Assembly (NCBI RefSeq): GCF_001954195.1
Contig: NZ_MBES01000016.1
Location: 62,001-126,000 of the forward strand
DNA: 64,000 nt
Direction of reading: 5' to 3'
Source of the DNA: Mycobacterium sp. IS-1264
GTDB lineage: Bacteria; Actinomycetota; Actinomycetes; Mycobacteriales; Mycobacteriaceae
Position 1 is the stretch's first letter, and every line of letters starts with the position of its first letter. Shown piece by piece: positions 17,133-25,455 of this stretch. A model generated the notes under the pieces. It had not been told where the DNA came from, searched no databases, and worked only from the letters and a program-made list of their open reading frames with translations. The translations under genes were made by a program, and so were the position numbers.

Positions 17133-18644
17133 ATGCATCAGCGCAGCATCCGCGCACGCACTTCCGCCGGCATCGTCGAAGGCTTCACCCGCGACGGTGT
17201 GCACCGCTGGCGCTCCATCCCGTACGCACGGCCCCCGGTGGGCAGGCTGCGCTTTCGGGCGCCGCAGCCGGCCCAGCCCTGGTCGGGCGTGCGGCATTGT
17301 CATGGCTTCGCCAACTGCGCGCCCCAGCAGCGTCGCTACACGATGCTGGGTGTCGGCAAGTATCAGCCCATGAGCGAGGACTGTCTCACGCTCAACGTCG
17401 TCGCGCCGGAATCCGGCCCCGAATCCGCCGAACCGCTGCCGGTGATGGTCTTCATTCATGGGGGCGGGTACATCCTGGGCAGCTCGGCGACGCCGCTGTA
17501 CGACGGTGCCGCGCTGGCTCGACGCGGTTGCGTCTACGTTTCGGTGAACTATCGGCTGGGCGCGTTGGGCTGTCTGGATCTGTCGTCGCTGTCGACGCCG
17601 GACATCACCATCGACAGCAACCTGTATCTGCGCGATCTGGTGCTGGCCCTGCAGTGGGTCCACGACAACATCGCGGCGTTCGGTGGCGACCCGGGCAATG
17701 TCACCATCTTCGGTGAAAGCGCGGGCGCGTGCATCACCGCCACGCTGTTGGCGGTGCCCGCCGCCGAAGGCCTGTTCTCCCGGGCGATCTCGGAGAGCCC
17801 GGCGTCGGGCCTGGTGCGGTCGAAAGAGGTTGCCGACGAGTTCGCCAGCCGATTCGCCAACCTGCTCGGGACCCGTACCCAGGACGCCGCCAACGTGCTG
17901 ATGCAGGCCTCCGCGGCCCAATTGGTCGACACGCAGGACCGCCTTATCGACCAGGGCATGCAAAAACGGCTGGGAGCCTTCCCAATTGGGCCGGTCATCG
18001 GCGACGACTGCCTGCCCATCGATCCGGTCGAAGCGATGCGCACGGGCCGGGCGCATCGAGTCCCGCTCATCGTCGGCACCAACGCCGAAGAGGGCCGCCT
18101 GTTCACCCGCTTCCTGGGCATGCTGCCGACGAACGAAACGATGATCGAAGAGCTGTTGGCCGACACCGATCCGGCTGCCCGCGAACGCATTACCGCCGCC
18201 TACCCGGACTACCCGTCGCCCTCGGCGTGCGTGCAGCTCGGCGGCGACTTCGCGTTCAGCTCGGCGGCCTGGCAGATCGCCGAGGCCCACGGCGGGCACG
18301 CGCCCACCTATCTGTACCGGTACGACTACGCCCCGCGGACATTGCGGTGGTCGGGCTTGGGAGCCACCCACGCCACCGAATTGCTGGCCGTCTTCGACTT
18401 CTATCGCACCAGGTTCGGTGCGTTACTGACGGCCGCGGCCGATCAGCGCGCCGCGCTGCGAGTCAGCAACCAGGTGCAGCGGCGTTGGCACAGTTTCAGC
18501 CGCACCGGGGTGCCCGGCGACGACTGGCCCGCCTACACCTCGGAGGACCGTGCAGTCATGGTCTTCGACCGCAAGAGCCGCATCGAGTTCGACCCGCACC
18601 CGCAGCGCCGGATGGCATGGGACGGCTTCTCTTTGGCGCAGTGA
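17133..18644 (+). CDS. lipT: carboxylesterase type B, LipT
   Basis: 503 residues, the size of M. tuberculosis LipT (Rv2045c), in the same position. Alpha/beta hydrolase of the type-B carboxylesterase class: oxyanion hole HGGGYILG near residue 110, nucleophile in GESAGA (Ser196), followed by the usual acid and a His in GATHATEL. It hydrolyses carboxylic esters; the natural substrate is unknown. No signal peptide is evident. The kinase fusion gene begins 18 bases downstream, so cotranscription is likely. Confidence 0.88.
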   Translation: MHQRSIRARTSAGIVEGFTRDGVHRWRSIPYARPPVGRLRFRAPQPAQPWSGVRHCHGFANCAPQQRRYTMLGVGKYQPMSEDCLTLNVVAPESGPESAEPLPVMVFIHGGGYILGSSATPLYDGAALARRGCVYVSVNYRLGALGCLDLSSLSTPDITIDSNLYLRDLVLALQWVHDNIAAFGGDPGNVTIFGESAGACITATLLAVPAAEGLFSRAISESPASGLVRSKEVADEFASRFANLLGTRTQDAANVLMQASAAQLVDTQDRLIDQGMQKRLGAFPIGPVIGDDCLPIDPVEAMRTGRAHRVPLIVGTNAEEGRLFTRFLGMLPTNETMIEELLADTDPAARERITAAYPDYPSPSACVQLGGDFAFSSAAWQIAEAHGGHAPTYLYRYDYAPRTLRWSGLGATHATELLAVFDFYRTRFGALLTAAADQRAALRVSNQVQRRWHSFSRTGVPGDDWPAYTSEDRAVMVFDRKSRIEFDPHPQRRMAWDGFSLAQ

Positions 18645-18662
18645 CCTGGCACGCTGACCCCC

Positions 18663-20666
18663 ATGCACGCGGACACCGAACGAGTCATCGAATGCCCCGC
18701 TGACCTCAGCGCCTCCTGGCTGGCCGCGGCCATCGGCGCCGGGAGTGTCGCCGATTTCGCCGTCGAGCGCATCGGTACCGGCCAGATGAGCGAGTGCTAC
18801 CGCGTCCGGCTCGACTACGCCGACGCCGACTCGACCGGACCGGACTCGGTCGTGCTGAAGGTCGCGGCCACCGATCCGGTAAGCCGGCAGACCGGCCTCG
18901 CGCTGGGACTCTATGAGCGCGAAGTCCGGTTCTACGGCGACATCGCGCCGCGGCTCGGCGGGCCGATCGCGCCCTGCTATCACGCCGCGATCGACACGGC
19001 GACCGGAGCGTTCGACCTGCTTCTCGGCGATGCCGGGCCGGCCGTCGTCGGCGACGAAATCGCCGGCGCCACAACCGAACAGGCCGCCCTCGCGGTCGCC
19101 GAACTGGGGCGGCTGCATGGCCCGCTGCTCGGCGACACGTCGCTGGCCGAAGCGCCCTGGCTCAACCGGGACGCGCCGCTCAACCAGGCGATGATCACCC
19201 AGCTCTACGCCGGATTCATCGAGCGTTACGGCGACCAGATCGCCGTGGGGCACCGCGCGGTGTGCGAACACCTGGTCGCCGCCTTCGACGGGTACCTGGC
19301 CCAGGAATCCGAGCCGGGCCGGATTCAGGGCCTGGTGCACGGTGACTATCGACTGGACAACATGCTGTTCGGTACCGCCGGCGCCGACCGCCCGCTGACG
19401 GTGGTGGATTGGCAGACCGTCTCCTGGGGTCCGGCACTGACCGACCTGGCGTACTTCCTCGGTTGTGCGCTGTCGACGGGCGATCGCCGTGCCGGGTACG
19501 ACGCGTTGCTGCGCGCCTACCACGATGCGCTGGGACCGGCGGCGCCCATCACCGTCGACGACGTCGCCGAAGGTGTGCGCCGCCAAAGCTTTTTCGGCGT
19601 CATGATGGCGATCGTCTCGTCCATGCTGGTGGAACGCACCGAACGCGGTGACCGGATGTTCATGACGATGCTGGAACGGCACTGTGATCATGTGCTCGAC
19701 ACCGACGCGTTGGCGACGCTGCCTCGGGCGGCGGCGCCGGAGCCGCTGTGCCCCTCGGCGGAGGACGAGCTCGCACACCCGCCGACCGACGAGCCGCTGT
19801 GGAGCGAGAGCTGGTATGCCGACTTCGCCGATGCGGCACAGGGATTGGGCGGTTGGTTCCGCATCGGCCTGGTAGCCAACCAGCGGACGGCATGGGTTCA
19901 TGCACTGCTGTGCGGGCCCCAGATGCCGACGGTCGCCGTCGACGCGCAAATCCCGCTGCCGGCGGACCCGTGGGTGCTGAACACCGATGCCTTCGAGGTC
20001 CGCCACTGCGCGGCCGCGCCGCTGCAGACCTACAGTGTCGACGTGCGGGCACGGGCCGAGGCCTACGACGACCCGGCGGCCTTGTTACGCGGGGAGCCGG
20101 GAAGTCCCGTCGACATGACGATGCATTTGGTGTGGACCAGCGACGGAACCCCCTACACATACCGGCTCACGACGCGCTACGAGATCCCGTGCACCGTCTC
20201 GGGCACGGTCACCGTCAACGACACCAGCTACCGCGTCGACTCCGTCCCGGGGCAGCGCGACCACTCGTGGGGTGTGCGCGACTGGTGGAGCATGGACTGG
20301 ATATGGAGCGCGCTGCATCTCGACGACGGCACACATCTGCACGGCGTGAACATCCGGATTCCCGGCGCACCCGCCTTCAGCATTGGCTACGTTCAGGACG
20401 CGGACGGCAAGGTGAGCGAGCTGCAGACCGTCGACTCCCGGGAACCGTTCGGCGCCAACGGGTTACCGCTGAACGCCACGCTGACCCTGGATCCGGGTGG
20501 TATCACCGCGGAGATCGACGTGCGCGGCCACGCGCCGGTACGCCTGGTCGCCGCCGACGGGCGGGTGAGTCACTTCCCGCGCGCCTGGGCCAGTGTCAAC
20601 ACACCGGACGGCCGCACCGGCGTTGGTTGGGTGGAATGGAACCGCAACGTCGGCGAGCCGACATAA
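18663..20666 (+). CDS. phosphotransferase (APH/EcKinase type) fused to CrtC/AttH-like lipocalin domain
   Basis: 667 residues in two parts. Residues 1-350 are an aminoglycoside-phosphotransferase-like kinase with the catalytic loop HGDYRLDN (His226, Asp228, Asn233) and the metal-binding VVDW (Asp249). Residues 375-667 are beta-rich and contain RDHSWGVRDWW (532-542), a motif I associate with AttH/CrtC-like lipocalin domains. The first part should phosphorylate a small hydroxylated molecule; the second may bind a lipophilic ligand. The fusion hints at one hydrophobic substrate, but that is inference. Upstream is lipT, downstream gluconokinase (30-base overlap if the ATG at 20636 is used). Confidence 0.8.
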   Translation: MHADTERVIECPADLSASWLAAAIGAGSVADFAVERIGTGQMSECYRVRLDYADADSTGPDSVVLKVAATDPVSRQTGLALGLYEREVRFYGDIAPRLGGPIAPCYHAAIDTATGAFDLLLGDAGPAVVGDEIAGATTEQAALAVAELGRLHGPLLGDTSLAEAPWLNRDAPLNQAMITQLYAGFIERYGDQIAVGHRAVCEHLVAAFDGYLAQESEPGRIQGLVHGDYRLDNMLFGTAGADRPLTVVDWQTVSWGPALTDLAYFLGCALSTGDRRAGYDALLRAYHDALGPAAPITVDDVAEGVRRQSFFGVMMAIVSSMLVERTERGDRMFMTMLERHCDHVLDTDALATLPRAAAPEPLCPSAEDELAHPPTDEPLWSESWYADFADAAQGLGGWFRIGLVANQRTAWVHALLCGPQMPTVAVDAQIPLPADPWVLNTDAFEVRHCAAAPLQTYSVDVRARAEAYDDPAALLRGEPGSPVDMTMHLVWTSDGTPYTYRLTTRYEIPCTVSGTVTVNDTSYRVDSVPGQRDHSWGVRDWWSMDWIWSALHLDDGTHLHGVNIRIPGAPAFSIGYVQDADGKVSELQTVDSREPFGANGLPLNATLTLDPGGITAEIDVRGHAPVRLVAADGRVSHFPRAWASVNTPDGRTGVGWVEWNRNVGEPT

Positions 20667-21199
20667 CCCCGGCCCCCCATGCCGCGCCGTCACCCATTGT
20701 GGTGATGGGTGTGTCCGGTTCGGGCAAGTCGACGGTGGGTTCCGCGCTCGCACAACGCCTGCGGGTGCCCTTTGTGGATGCCGACACCCTGCACCCAAAG
20801 GCCAACGTGGTCAAGATGACCGCCGGCGAACCGCTCACCGACGACGATCGCTATCCGTGGCTGGAGCGCGTTGGCCAATGGCTGGCCGGCCACCGCGACG
20901 GCGGGGTGGTGAGCTGCTCGGCGCTCAAACGCCAATACCGCAACCGGTTGCGCGCGCACTGCCCGGGCGTCGAGTTCCTGCACCTGAACGGTTCACCGGA
21001 TGTGGTCAACCGCCGGATGTCGGCCAGGACCGGCCATTTCATGCCGCCCGCATTGCTGCGGTCGCAACTCGAGACTCTGGAACCCCTCGGCGCCGATGAG
21101 CGTGGCGTCACCGTCGATATCGAACACGATGTCGGCACCATCGTCGAGGCCTTCTTGAAAAGCTCAGCGCCACAGCGGAACTCGGGCGGCCAAACCTGA
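20636..21199 (+). CDS. gntK: gluconokinase (GntK family)
   Basis: 187 residues from ATG 20636; a shorter form from GTG 20699 is possible. P-loop GVSGSGKST, then HPKANVVKMTAGEPLTDDDR and CSALKRQYR, all typical of GntK-type gluconate kinases, which make 6-phosphogluconate from gluconate and ATP for the pentose phosphate pathway. The 5' end overlaps the kinase-lipocalin gene, and its TGA overlaps the ATG of the DUF2784 gene. No gluconate permease is nearby. Confidence 0.85.
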   Translation: MEPQRRRADITPAPHAAPSPIVVMGVSGSGKSTVGSALAQRLRVPFVDADTLHPKANVVKMTAGEPLTDDDRYPWLERVGQWLAGHRDGGVVSCSALKRQYRNRLRAHCPGVEFLHLNGSPDVVNRRMSARTGHFMPPALLRSQLETLEPLGADERGVTVDIEHDVGTIVEAFLKSSAPQRNSGGQT

Positions 21200-21597
21200 T
21201 GTACCAATCCGTGGTCGGGCTCGTCGTCGTGTTGCACTTCGCGTTCATCGGTTACGTCGTCGTCGGCGGTTTCCTCGCGCTTCGCTGGCCGCGCACGATC
21301 TGGCTGCACGTCGCGGCGGTGATCTGGGGGATAGCCATTGCCGCCAAACGCGCCGACTGCCCGTTGACCTGGCTGGAACGCTGGGCTCGCGCCCACGCCG
21401 GAATGGGGCCGCTGCCGCCGGACGGATTCATCGCCCACTACATCACCGGGGTGGTCTACCCGACGGGTTGGGTCCTCGGCGTCCAGCTCGCCTCGTTCGC
21501 GGTGGTCGCGGCATCGTGGGCGCTATACGCCCGGCGCCGCGCCAACCGATCCCGGAACAACCGTGCGGCTACCACGGACGCCGGCGACGGGTCTTGA
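21199..21597 (+). CDS. DUF2784 membrane protein
   Basis: 132 residues, three to four hydrophobic segments. The KRADCPLTWLE segment followed by a short GF-containing loop is typical of DUF2784 proteins. It starts inside the gluconokinase stop codon (TGATG). Its last 29 bases overlap the convergent DoxX gene. No known function. Confidence 0.78.
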   Translation: MYQSVVGLVVVLHFAFIGYVVVGGFLALRWPRTIWLHVAAVIWGIAIAAKRADCPLTWLERWARAHAGMGPLPPDGFIAHYITGVVYPTGWVLGVQLASFAVVAASWALYARRRANRSRNNRAATTDAGDGS

Positions 21598-22564
21598 CCC
21601 CGCCGCCGACTCGGTCACGGGCGGTGTCGGCCAGCTGGCCGCCCTGTTGGCGGGCGGCCTCGGCGAGCTCCACGCCGCGCGCCCGAGCCGTATCGGCGAG
21701 CTCCGTGCCGCGCACCCGGGCCGTGTCGGCCAGCTTCTCACCACGCTTGCGCGCTTTCTTTGCCAGCGGGCCACTCTTTTCGGCCGCCGTACTCGCGAGT
21801 TCTTCGCCGCGTTTGCGAGCCCTCTTCGCCAGTGGCGCACCTCGCTCGGCCGCAGTGCTGGCAAGCTCGCGACCGCGCTCGAGTGCGGCCTCGGCGTAGG
21901 GTGCGCTTCGCTCGGCGGCGGTGCTCGCCAGTTCGCGGCCGCGTTCGAGTGCGGCTTCGGCGTAGGGTGCGCTTCGCTCGGCGGCGGTGCTCGCCAGCTC
22001 GCGACCGCGCTCGGCGCCGACCTGCAGGCCGTGCACGATTTTCTCGCCGAGTTCGCCGAAGTCGGCCTCGAGCGTGTCCTGCGAACCCGGCAGTGCCGAG
22101 GACACCCGCTCGGAGAGACGGGCGGCCGCGCGGCGCCCGCGCCATCCCAGCGACGGCTTGCCCGCGGTGTCCGCGGACGCGATGACCAGCCCGCCCACCA
22201 GGCTCAGATCTTTCAGGAACGCTTGGCGCAACTCGGCTTTGCGCTGCGGGTCGTTCTCGGTCCAGAACATGTGCGTGCCGAGGTTGGCCGGTAGCACCGT
22301 CAACGCCAGGGCGGCCGACGCGACGCGTGGCAGCTTGCCGGTGGCGAGCAGCAGGCCGCCCCCGATCTGGACGGCCGCGGTGATTTGCGCGAACGTCTGG
22401 GGGTCGCTGGGAATCTTGCTGCCCACCGGATCTGGCAGCGACTGCAGGCCGTCCACCGCGGGGGCCGCGGCTTCCGCCGCCGACTTGGGGTTGAGCAGCG
22501 ATTCGACGCCTTGGCCGATAAACGCAACGGACAAGAGGGGTCGTGCGATTCTGCGGATCAACAT
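21569..22564 (-). CDS. DoxX-family membrane protein with long helical repeat tail
   Basis: 331 residues. Residues 1-150 are a DoxX-type four-helix membrane domain (RPLLSVAFIGQGVESLLNP, then LPANLGTHMFW). Residues 165-325 are a hydrophilic tail of 22-residue repeats (ERGRELASTAAERSAPYAEA and variants) passing into 11-residue repeats (RGTELADTARA, RGVELAEAARQ). The 11-residue periodicity, with alternating charged and Ala residues, resembles amphipathic repeats of LEA or apolipoprotein type. ATG at 22564 chosen over an in-frame TTG at 22597 because MLIRRIARPLL is the usual DoxX opening. Possibly a membrane-tethered, lipid- or envelope-binding helix. Confidence 0.75.
   Translation of the reverse strand: MLIRRIARPLLSVAFIGQGVESLLNPKSAAEAAAPAVDGLQSLPDPVGSKIPSDPQTFAQITAAVQIGGGLLLATGKLPRVASAALALTVLPANLGTHMFWTENDPQRKAELRQAFLKDLSLVGGLVIASADTAGKPSLGWRGRRAAARLSERVSSALPGSQDTLEADFGELGEKIVHGLQVGAERGRELASTAAERSAPYAEAALERGRELASTAAERSAPYAEAALERGRELASTAAERGAPLAKRARKRGEELASTAAEKSGPLAKKARKRGEKLADTARVRGTELADTARARGVELAEAARQQGGQLADTARDRVGGGVKTRRRRPW
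21795..22015. repeat. 66-base tandem repeats inside the DoxX gene
   Basis: Near-identical 66-base units begin at 21861, 21927 and 21993 (the last partial), with a diverged unit before them. They encode the 22-residue repeats of the DoxX tail. Copy number could vary by slippage without breaking the frame. Confidence 0.8.
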
Positions 22565-22668
22565 GGCAGGTGGGTTACCCGACGCTCCGGCAAACAAACC
22601 GACGACGCATCGCCCCAGCTGTCGGCGGCCGTGCGGGTGCGAAGCCCGGCGGCGATACGCTGGATTGC

Positions 22669-23229
22669 GTGCGAGCGTTGATCATCGTCGACGTGCAAAA
22701 CGACTTCTGCGCGGGTGGCTCGCTGGCCGTAACGGGCGGGGCCGCCCTGGCCCCTGCCATCAACGACTATCTGGCGGGCCGGCCGGGCTACCAGCACGTC
22801 GTGGCCACTCAGGACTTTCACATCGACCCGGGCGACCACTTTTCCGACGAGCCGGATTTTTCGACCTCGTGGCCGCCGCATTGCATCGCGGGCAGCTTCG
22901 GTGCTGATTTTCATCCTGATCTCGACACCGGTCCGATCGAGGCGGTCTTCCGCAAAGGCGCTTACGCCGCCGCGTACAGCGGCTTCGAGGGGGTCGACGA
23001 GGGCGGAACATCGCTACTCGACTGGTTGCGACAGCACGATGTCGACGAGGTCGACGTGGTCGGAATCGCCACCGATCACTGCGTCCGGCGCACCGCCGAG
23101 GACGCTGCCCGTGCCGATCTGACCACCCGCGTCATCGTGGACCTCACCGCGGCCGTGGCACCGGATTCGGCCGAGGCGGCCCTGGCCGAGATGCGATCCG
23201 CCAACATCGCGTTGGTGCAGAGCCACTGA
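22669..23229 (+). CDS. pncA: pyrazinamidase/nicotinamidase PncA
   Basis: 186 residues from GTG 22669, exactly the length of M. tuberculosis PncA. The catalytic triad Asp8, Lys96, Cys138 and the iron ligands Asp49, His51, His57, His71 are all present. It converts nicotinamide to nicotinate for NAD salvage and activates the drug pyrazinamide. His57 is not the Asp found in M. bovis, so pyrazinamidase activity is expected. Its stop overlaps the ATG of the next gene (TGATG). It is divergent from the DoxX gene with a 104-base gap. Confidence 0.97.
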   Translation: MRALIIVDVQNDFCAGGSLAVTGGAALAPAINDYLAGRPGYQHVVATQDFHIDPGDHFSDEPDFSTSWPPHCIAGSFGADFHPDLDTGPIEAVFRKGAYAAAYSGFEGVDEGGTSLLDWLRQHDVDEVDVVGIATDHCVRRTAEDAARADLTTRVIVDLTAAVAPDSAEAALAEMRSANIALVQSH

Positions 23230-24029
23230 TGGTCGTGCCACTGGACCGGGAGCGTCTGCTCGCCGCGGTGGAGCGCTCGCCGCAGGCGGTCGCCGCGCAC
23301 GACCGCGACGGCTGGGTGGGCGTCTTCACCGCCGACGCACGGGTTGAGGACCCGGTCGGCTCGCGGCCGCATGTGGGACGCGAGCAGATTTATCGCTTCT
23401 ACGACACCTTCGTCGGTCCGCGTGACATCGACTTTCATCGCGATCTCGACATCGTCTTCGGCACCACCGTGTTGCGTGACCTCGAGCTCGAGGTGTCGAT
23501 GGGTCCGGCCGTGACGATGTACATTCCCGCCGTCTTGCGCTACGACCTCCGAGAAGCCAACGGCCAGTGGCAGATTGCCGAGCTGCGGGCCTACTGGGAG
23601 TTGCCCGCGATGATGCTGCAGTTCCTGCGACGCGGATCCCGAGCCGTGACGCCCGCCCTGCAGCTGTCACGGGGCCTGGTTGCCAATCAAGGATGGCGGG
23701 GGACCGCGGGCTTCATGGCCGGCTTTCGGCGGGCCGGGGCGCGGCACAAGAGACTGGCGGAGGCTTTCCTCGGCGCCGTCGCGCGCAACGACTTGTCCGC
23801 CGCAATGCAAGCGCTATCACCCAGTGCCCCAATAACTTTGGGCGACGACGATCCGCTCGACCCCGCTGAACTCGTCGAGCAACTCGAAGGGGCCAACTGG
23901 AGCAAGGTGATCGGCGCGGGCACGACGGTCGCAGTCTCGGTCAACTCGGATCATGGGCGCGGCATCGTGTTTGCCGATGTGGTCCGGCGGGCCGACACGA
24001 TCGACCGGATCCGGTATTTCCCATCCTGA
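23229..24029 (+). CDS. NTF2/SnoaL-like protein (Rv2042c-like)
   Basis: 266 residues, coupled to pncA by TGATG as in M. tuberculosis (Rv2042c, 265 residues). The N-terminal 130 residues fit a SnoaL/NTF2 cone fold (YDTFVGPRDIDFHRDLDIVF). The second half looks like a shortened repeat of the same fold. No catalytic residues are identifiable. The tight coupling to pncA is conserved, but its part in nicotinamide metabolism is unproven. Confidence 0.82.
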   Translation: MVVPLDRERLLAAVERSPQAVAAHDRDGWVGVFTADARVEDPVGSRPHVGREQIYRFYDTFVGPRDIDFHRDLDIVFGTTVLRDLELEVSMGPAVTMYIPAVLRYDLREANGQWQIAELRAYWELPAMMLQFLRRGSRAVTPALQLSRGLVANQGWRGTAGFMAGFRRAGARHKRLAEAFLGAVARNDLSAAMQALSPSAPITLGDDDPLDPAELVEQLEGANWSKVIGAGTTVAVSVNSDHGRGIVFADVVRRADTIDRIRYFPS

Positions 24030-24052
24030 CCGTGCTCCCTGCCCGACCTAGC

Positions 24053-24403
24053 TCAGTGCGCGACCATCAGCGCCAGCGCCGCGGCCGACAGGCACAAGAA
24101 GGCGCCGGGAAACGCGATGTTGTACAGGACGCGGGCCCGCAGGTGCGTGATCACCGCACCGATAAAGAACAGGACCAGGCCGACGGCGGCGGCAATTCCC
24201 AAGGCCCGCAGCCCCAGGAGCCCGACGATCAGCCCGGCGGCGCCGGCCAGCTTCGCCGCGCCTAGCGCCGGCAGCCAGGACCGTGGCACCCCGACCTCGG
24301 CCGAGTTTGCCAGCACGAATTTGGCGGGAACGAGGTCGGCGACGGCAATTGCCGCGGTGACGACCGCGGTGGTCACAGTTACCGCGATGAATGTCGTGTT
24401 CAT
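24053..24403 (-). CDS. small DoxX-like membrane protein
   Basis: 116 residues with four hydrophobic segments (for example AAKLAGAAGLIVGLLGL and GAVITHLRAR). It belongs to the DoxX-like group found near redox and sigma-factor genes. It is divergent from the ECF sigma factor, 119 bases between starts. In ECF41-type systems the gene next to the sigma factor is often a DoxX, carboxymuconolactone decarboxylase or oxidoreductase target gene, which fits here. Confidence 0.75.
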   Translation of the reverse strand: MNTTFIAVTVTTAVVTAAIAVADLVPAKFVLANSAEVGVPRSWLPALGAAKLAGAAGLIVGLLGLRALGIAAAVGLVLFFIGAVITHLRARVLYNIAFPGAFLCLSAAALALMVAH

Positions 24404-24522
24404 TGGTCAATCCTGGTGCGGCGCACAATCGGTAGGGTCATGGTGCTGGGTCTCCTTTGCGACAGAGGGTTCGATGGATGTGGTCATCTGCTTGACGACT
24501 CCCATGCGGAAAAGGTGACCTT

Positions 24523-25455
24523 TTGAGCGCTCCGGAAAGGCTCGAGGATCTCGCGCAACGCTTCGACGCGGATCGCCGGCATCTAAGGTCGGTCGCGTTT
24601 CAGCTGCTCGGCTCGGCCGCCGACGCCGACGACGCGGTGCAGTCGGCCTGGCTCAAAGCCAGTCGTTCGGATTTCGGCGCCGTCCAGAACCTCACCGGCT
24701 GGTTCACGACGATCACCGCGCATGAGGCGCTCGACCAGCTGCGGGCGCGCAAGCGGCGCGGCGAACAACCGCTGGCCGACGCCGATGACCTGGACCGGCT
24801 GGCGGGGACCGGTTCGGCGCCAGCCGACGCGGACGCGCTGCTTGCCGACTCGGTGAGTCGCGCGCTGCTGATCGTGCTCGACCGACTCTCACCGGCCCAG
24901 CGCGTTGCCTTTGTGCTGCACGACGTGTTCGCCATGCCGTTCGAGACGATCGCGGATGTCCTGGAGCGGTCGCCGGCCGCCGCGAAGAAGCTGGCAAGTC
25001 GGGCCCGCGCCCGACTGCTGGGCTACGCGCCCGCCGAACCTCGGCGCGTGGAGAAGCACGTCGAGATCGTGGAGGCATTCCTGGCCGCCTCCCGCGGCGG
25101 CGATATCGCGAAATTGCTCGAGTTGCTCGCACCCGGCGTGCTCCGCCGGGTCGATCCGACGCTGGTTCCCGGCGACGTGCCGACCGAGGTGCGTGGCGCA
25201 CGGGAGGTGGCCGAGGAGACCCGTCGCTTCGCCCTGCGCGCGCGGGCTGGTGTCGTCATGCTCGTCGACGGCGCCCCGGGCGTCGTGATCGCGCCGCACG
25301 GGCGTCCGCAGATCATGCTGCGGATCGGGATCGGAAGCGACGACCGCATTCACACGATCGACATCAGCGGCGACGCCGAGGGCCTGCGCCGGGCCGTTCT
25401 CGCACTGCCGCGGTGGCCGGTTACGGGGCAAGATCGGGAGCACCATGCTCGATAG
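24523..25455 (+). CDS. ECF sigma factor with SnoaL-like C-terminal domain (ECF41/SigJ type)
   Basis: 310 residues from TTG 24523, with AAGGTG shortly upstream. Residues 1-170 carry sigma region 2 (DADDAVQSAWLKA) and region 4 (LSPAQRVAFVLHDVF, then ETIADVLERSPAAAKKL). Residues 185-300 are a SnoaL-like extension, which in ECF41 sigma factors tunes activity in place of an anti-sigma factor. No separate anti-sigma gene is present. The last bases overlap the sugar-binding lipoprotein gene by 11 bases. The divergent DoxX-like gene is the likely target. Confidence 0.85.
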   Translation: MSAPERLEDLAQRFDADRRHLRSVAFQLLGSAADADDAVQSAWLKASRSDFGAVQNLTGWFTTITAHEALDQLRARKRRGEQPLADADDLDRLAGTGSAPADADALLADSVSRALLIVLDRLSPAQRVAFVLHDVFAMPFETIADVLERSPAAAKKLASRARARLLGYAPAEPRRVEKHVEIVEAFLAASRGGDIAKLLELLAPGVLRRVDPTLVPGDVPTEVRGAREVAEETRRFALRARAGVVMLVDGAPGVVIAPHGRPQIMLRIGIGSDDRIHTIDISGDAEGLRRAVLALPRWPVTGQDREHHAR

